NCBI GenBank assembly: GCA_963763885.1
Contig: CAVXQD010000003.1
Span: forward strand, 558,001-622,000
Source: JANNBN01 sp963763885
GTDB taxonomy: Bacteria; Actinomycetota; Acidimicrobiia; Acidimicrobiales; JANYDT01
Direction: 5' to 3'
Length of the DNA stretch: 64,000 nucleotides
The translations under genes were made by a program, and so were the position numbers. Positions 61,924 through 64,000 of the stretch are shown here, one piece after another (position 1 is the stretch's first letter; each line of letters starts with the position of its first letter). A model generated the notes under the pieces. It was not told the DNA's origin, made no database searches, and saw nothing but the letters and a program-made list of their open reading frames with translations.

Positions 61924-62735
61924 AAGTTGACCTGATGCAACCAACCGAGTCCCCAAGTCCTGCCGCCCACACCGATAAGCCCACGGAGAAACTGCCGGTT
62001 GGTGCGGTGCTGGTGCATGGGGCCTGGCACGGCGGCTGGTGCTTCGACGCCTTGCGGTCTGCGTTGAGCGAACGTGGCATGGGGGCCGTGGCTCCGGACC
62101 TGCCGGGTCATGGAAGCGACAAGGACGCGCAGTGCGACCTTGCCGGCGACGCTGCATCGGTTGTTGCTGTGATCCGCAGCCTGCACGAGCCGGTTGTGCT
62201 GATGGGCCATTCCTACGGTGGCCTGGTGATCACCGAAGCAATTGCCCAGCTGCATGAGGCGGGAGATTTGGACGGTCGAGTAAAACGCGCAGTGTTTCTC
62301 TGTGCCATTGCGCTGCCCGCTGGAACGACGTTTGGCGACCTTCCCGCTGGCGTGAACGATGCGTCTGGCCTTGGCCGCATGTTGCAGCGCACCGACGGCG
62401 GGTCGTCTGTGTTGAACCCCACCGACCCAGTTGGGTTTCGAGAAGTGTTTGCCGCCGACTGCTCGGCTGAGCATGCCGAACGTTCGCTTGCGCAAGCCTC
62501 GCCCCAGTTGTTGCGCAACTTGCGTGAACCCGCGCGGGTAACTGCGGCCAGCCTTGTGCCGTCGACCTATGTGGTCTGCATCAACGATGCAGCCATCCCA
62601 GTAGCAGCGCAGAAAGCGATGGTGGACGCGGTGCACGCGACCGGAAGCGCCATGAAGGTTGTGGAACTGGTTGCCAGCCATTCGCCGTACGCGTCGATGC
62701 CCGACGTGGTGGCCGAAATCTTGTTGGCGGACTAA
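61920..62735 (+). CDS. Alpha/beta hydrolase
   Basis: A 271-residue alpha/beta-hydrolase. Oxyanion segment VLVHGAWHGGWCFDAL, nucleophile elbow LMGHSYGGLVI (Ser about residue 98), and the probable catalytic His near the end in VASHSPYASMP. The layout resembles plant hydroxynitrile-lyase/esterase-type and EstC-like enzymes. Substrate unknown. GTG 61920 overlaps the rhomboid stop; ATG 61935 is an alternative. Confidence 0.88.
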   Translation: MKVDLMQPTESPSPAAHTDKPTEKLPVGAVLVHGAWHGGWCFDALRSALSERGMGAVAPDLPGHGSDKDAQCDLAGDAASVVAVIRSLHEPVVLMGHSYGGLVITEAIAQLHEAGDLDGRVKRAVFLCAIALPAGTTFGDLPAGVNDASGLGRMLQRTDGGSSVLNPTDPVGFREVFAADCSAEHAERSLAQASPQLLRNLREPARVTAASLVPSTYVVCINDAAIPVAAQKAMVDAVHATGSAMKVVELVASHSPYASMPDVVAEILLAD

Positions 62736-62794
62736 CACGCTCTACCCGCGGCGCTCGTTCATCTGCTGGTTGACGTGCTCGCTCGTCAGAACGT

Positions 62795-63271
62795 TCATCG
62801 AGCCGCTGCACGGTCGCGCAGCGACATGAACCCAGACGGGTAGACCCAATACAGGTCGGTCAGTTGGAGGTCTGCGAAGAGCACGCCTAGATGCAAGCCG
62901 GTGAGCAGTTGGAGCTGATCACGTGCAGCATCGGGATGCGTCAAGGGGCCGGTACACCAGCAGATGATGACCGAATCGGCATCGCCAAGTTCGGCAAGTG
63001 TGGCCAGATGTTCGTTGATGACCTCCACAGACTCGATGGAGCCGCGAGGGAAGTTGTCGGAGATGAACGTGTGCGTGAGACGATTCCCCGCGTCGAGCAC
63101 AAACACCACGAGAACGTCGCATTGATCGGTGGGAACCACGTGATGGTGGCGAAGTAGGTACATCACATCGTGGTGATCAACAACGACGCGACCGAACAGA
63201 CGTGAACGAACGGAAGAAGACACGGATACCTCCCAGGCAAAGCTGGAGACCGCGCAGCGATCACCCACCAC
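62795..63271 (-). CDS. Hypothetical protein
   Basis: About 158 residues from a GTG; internal starts such as ATG 63163 are possible. The middle (DVLVVFVLDAGNRLTHTFISDNFP, LAELGDADSVIICWCTG, LHLGVLFADLQLTDLYWVYPSGF) alternates strands and helices and looks like a real small alpha/beta domain. No family recognised. It lies between the hydrolase and the DinG-type helicase and shares the helicase strand. Confidence 0.45.
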   Translation of the reverse strand: MVGDRCAVSSFAWEVSVSSSVRSRLFGRVVVDHHDVMYLLRHHHVVPTDQCDVLVVFVLDAGNRLTHTFISDNFPRGSIESVEVINEHLATLAELGDADSVIICWCTGPLTHPDAARDQLQLLTGLHLGVLFADLQLTDLYWVYPSGFMSLRDRAAAR

Positions 63272-63366
63272 CTACAGCATTGGCAAGTGGTGGGGGAGAC
63301 AACGCGGGATCGAAAACAAAAACGCGGGGGAAGCGTCAACCGCACTGCGATGCGGCAAAGCTGACC

Positions 63367-64000
63367 TTACCAAGGGGGTATGACAGTTTCCGGGGGTCCC
63401 GCGGGTGGTCCAAGGGGTGGTCCAAGGACGTCACGCAGGAATGCTCCGACGTCGTCACGGTTGCGGGTGCGTTTCAACGGGGGCAGGGCACGCACCAAGT
63501 CATGGGCGTATTTTGCCTTCGACAACCGAGGATCCAACACCGCAACCACGCCTCGGTCTTCGGTGGTGCGGATCAGACGACCCACGCCCTGCGCCAGCAA
63601 GGTGGCGGCGCGTGGCAAGTCGATCAGATTGAACGCAGCTGGGCCGGCCTTATCCCTGCGGGCGACCAACAACGGGTCATCGGGACGGCTGAACGGCAGC
63701 TTGTCGATGACGACCATGGAGCACGTGCGGCCCGGCACGTCGATGCCCTGCCAGTAGCCCATGGTGGCAAACAGGCACGAAGTCTCTTCAGCTGCAAACC
63801 GTTGCACAAGGACCGGTTTGGGGTGTTCGCCCTGAACCAAGATGGTGAGCCCCAACCCAGCGCATGCTTCGGCCGCGGCTTTCATGGAGCGCCAACTGGT
63901 GAACAACGCCATGGTGCGCCCGCCGGCCAAACCGATAAGCGCGCGTAGTTCATCGATCATCTTGGACTCATAATCCGGATGACGCGGATCTGGAAGGTGT
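63367..64000 (-). CDS. dinG: DinG-type ATP-dependent helicase, C-terminal part
   Basis: The gene runs off the right edge; only about 211 C-terminal residues are visible, as the frame stays open to base 64000. The RecA-like domain 2 of DinG/XPD helicases is seen: RTMALFTSWRSMKAAAEAC, the WQGIDVPGRTCSMVVIDKLPF segment and motif VI AQGVGRLIRTTEDRGVVAVLDPRL. DinG helicases unwind damaged or forked DNA; iron-sulfur Cys residues would lie in the missing part. The end has a Pro/Gly-rich tail. Confidence 0.88.
   Translation of the reverse strand, partial: HLPDPRHPDYESKMIDELRALIGLAGGRTMALFTSWRSMKAAAEACAGLGLTILVQGEHPKPVLVQRFAAEETSCLFATMGYWQGIDVPGRTCSMVVIDKLPFSRPDDPLLVARRDKAGPAAFNLIDLPRAATLLAQGVGRLIRTTEDRGVVAVLDPRLSKAKYAHDLVRALPPLKRTRNRDDVGAFLRDVLGPPLGPPAGPPETVIPPW

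Overview
The window is a GC-rich actinobacterial chromosome segment. The order alaS-ruvX-mltG-aroE-(prepilin peptidase)-aroC-aroK-aroB-aroQ-efp-nusB ... pyrR-pyrB ... pyrC ... carA-carB-pyrD ... pyrF-mihF-gmk-rpoZ-coaBC-metK-priA is the classical Actinobacteria core block. mihF, a four-gene conservon (cvnABCD), a helicase-degenerate PriA and alpha-E/circularly permuted ATP-grasp genes point the same way. I infer a relative of the class Acidimicrobiia, but no rRNA is present to confirm it. No tRNA, rRNA, transposase or CRISPR array was recognised.

Layout. 1-5.7 kb: end of a LysE-type exporter, an HD hydrolase, rarA with two small membrane proteins, a sugar-phosphate mutarotase and two exported proteins. 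5.7-18.1 kb: a repeat-rich spacer, then alaS, ruvX, mltG and the shikimate genes aroE/C/K/B/Q with efp and nusB. 18.1-23.3 kb: a conservon (sensor kinase, roadblock, DUF742, small GTPase). 23.3-39.5 kb: the pyrimidine genes under three PyrR-type RNA sites, split by two insertions. The first, between pyrB and pyrC, is a lipoprotein gene plus a five-gene reverse-strand operon (NRAMP-like transporter, glycerophosphodiesterase, proline racemase/hydroxyproline epimerase, ornithine-cyclodeaminase-like reductase, and an amine oxidase whose domains are in circularly permuted order). The second, between pyrC and carA, is one AbiEi-DUF559 nuclease-like gene sitting between two nearly identical 47-bp palindromic repeats. 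39.5-50.8 kb: ABC-F ATPase, SDR, an SSB/cold-shock fusion, a class III aminotransferase, and an ATP-grasp/alpha-E/transglutaminase cluster whose second ATP-grasp-like gene is frameshifted. 50.8-57.7 kb: pyrF (frameshifted as given), mihF, gmk, rpoZ, coaBC, metK and convergent priA. 57.7-64 kb: three paralogous small membrane proteins, a secreted S41 protease, a rhomboid, an alpha/beta hydrolase, a hypothetical protein and the C-terminal part of a DinG-type helicase.

How it works together. The core genes supply chorismate, UMP and GMP, and SAM, together with translation and transcription factors. The conserved RNA motif before pyrR-pyrB, pyrC and carA-carB implies one PyrR regulon that has kept control of each piece after the operon was split.

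The most unusual material is non-coding. At least three families of dispersed palindromes occur (47 bp x4, a 16-18 bp perfect palindrome x3, a 41-43 bp hyphenated palindrome x3). Several copies lie inside or across gene ends, and one pair brackets a nuclease-like gene. That nuclease-plus-repeat unit and the permuted oxidase are the best candidates for something undescribed.
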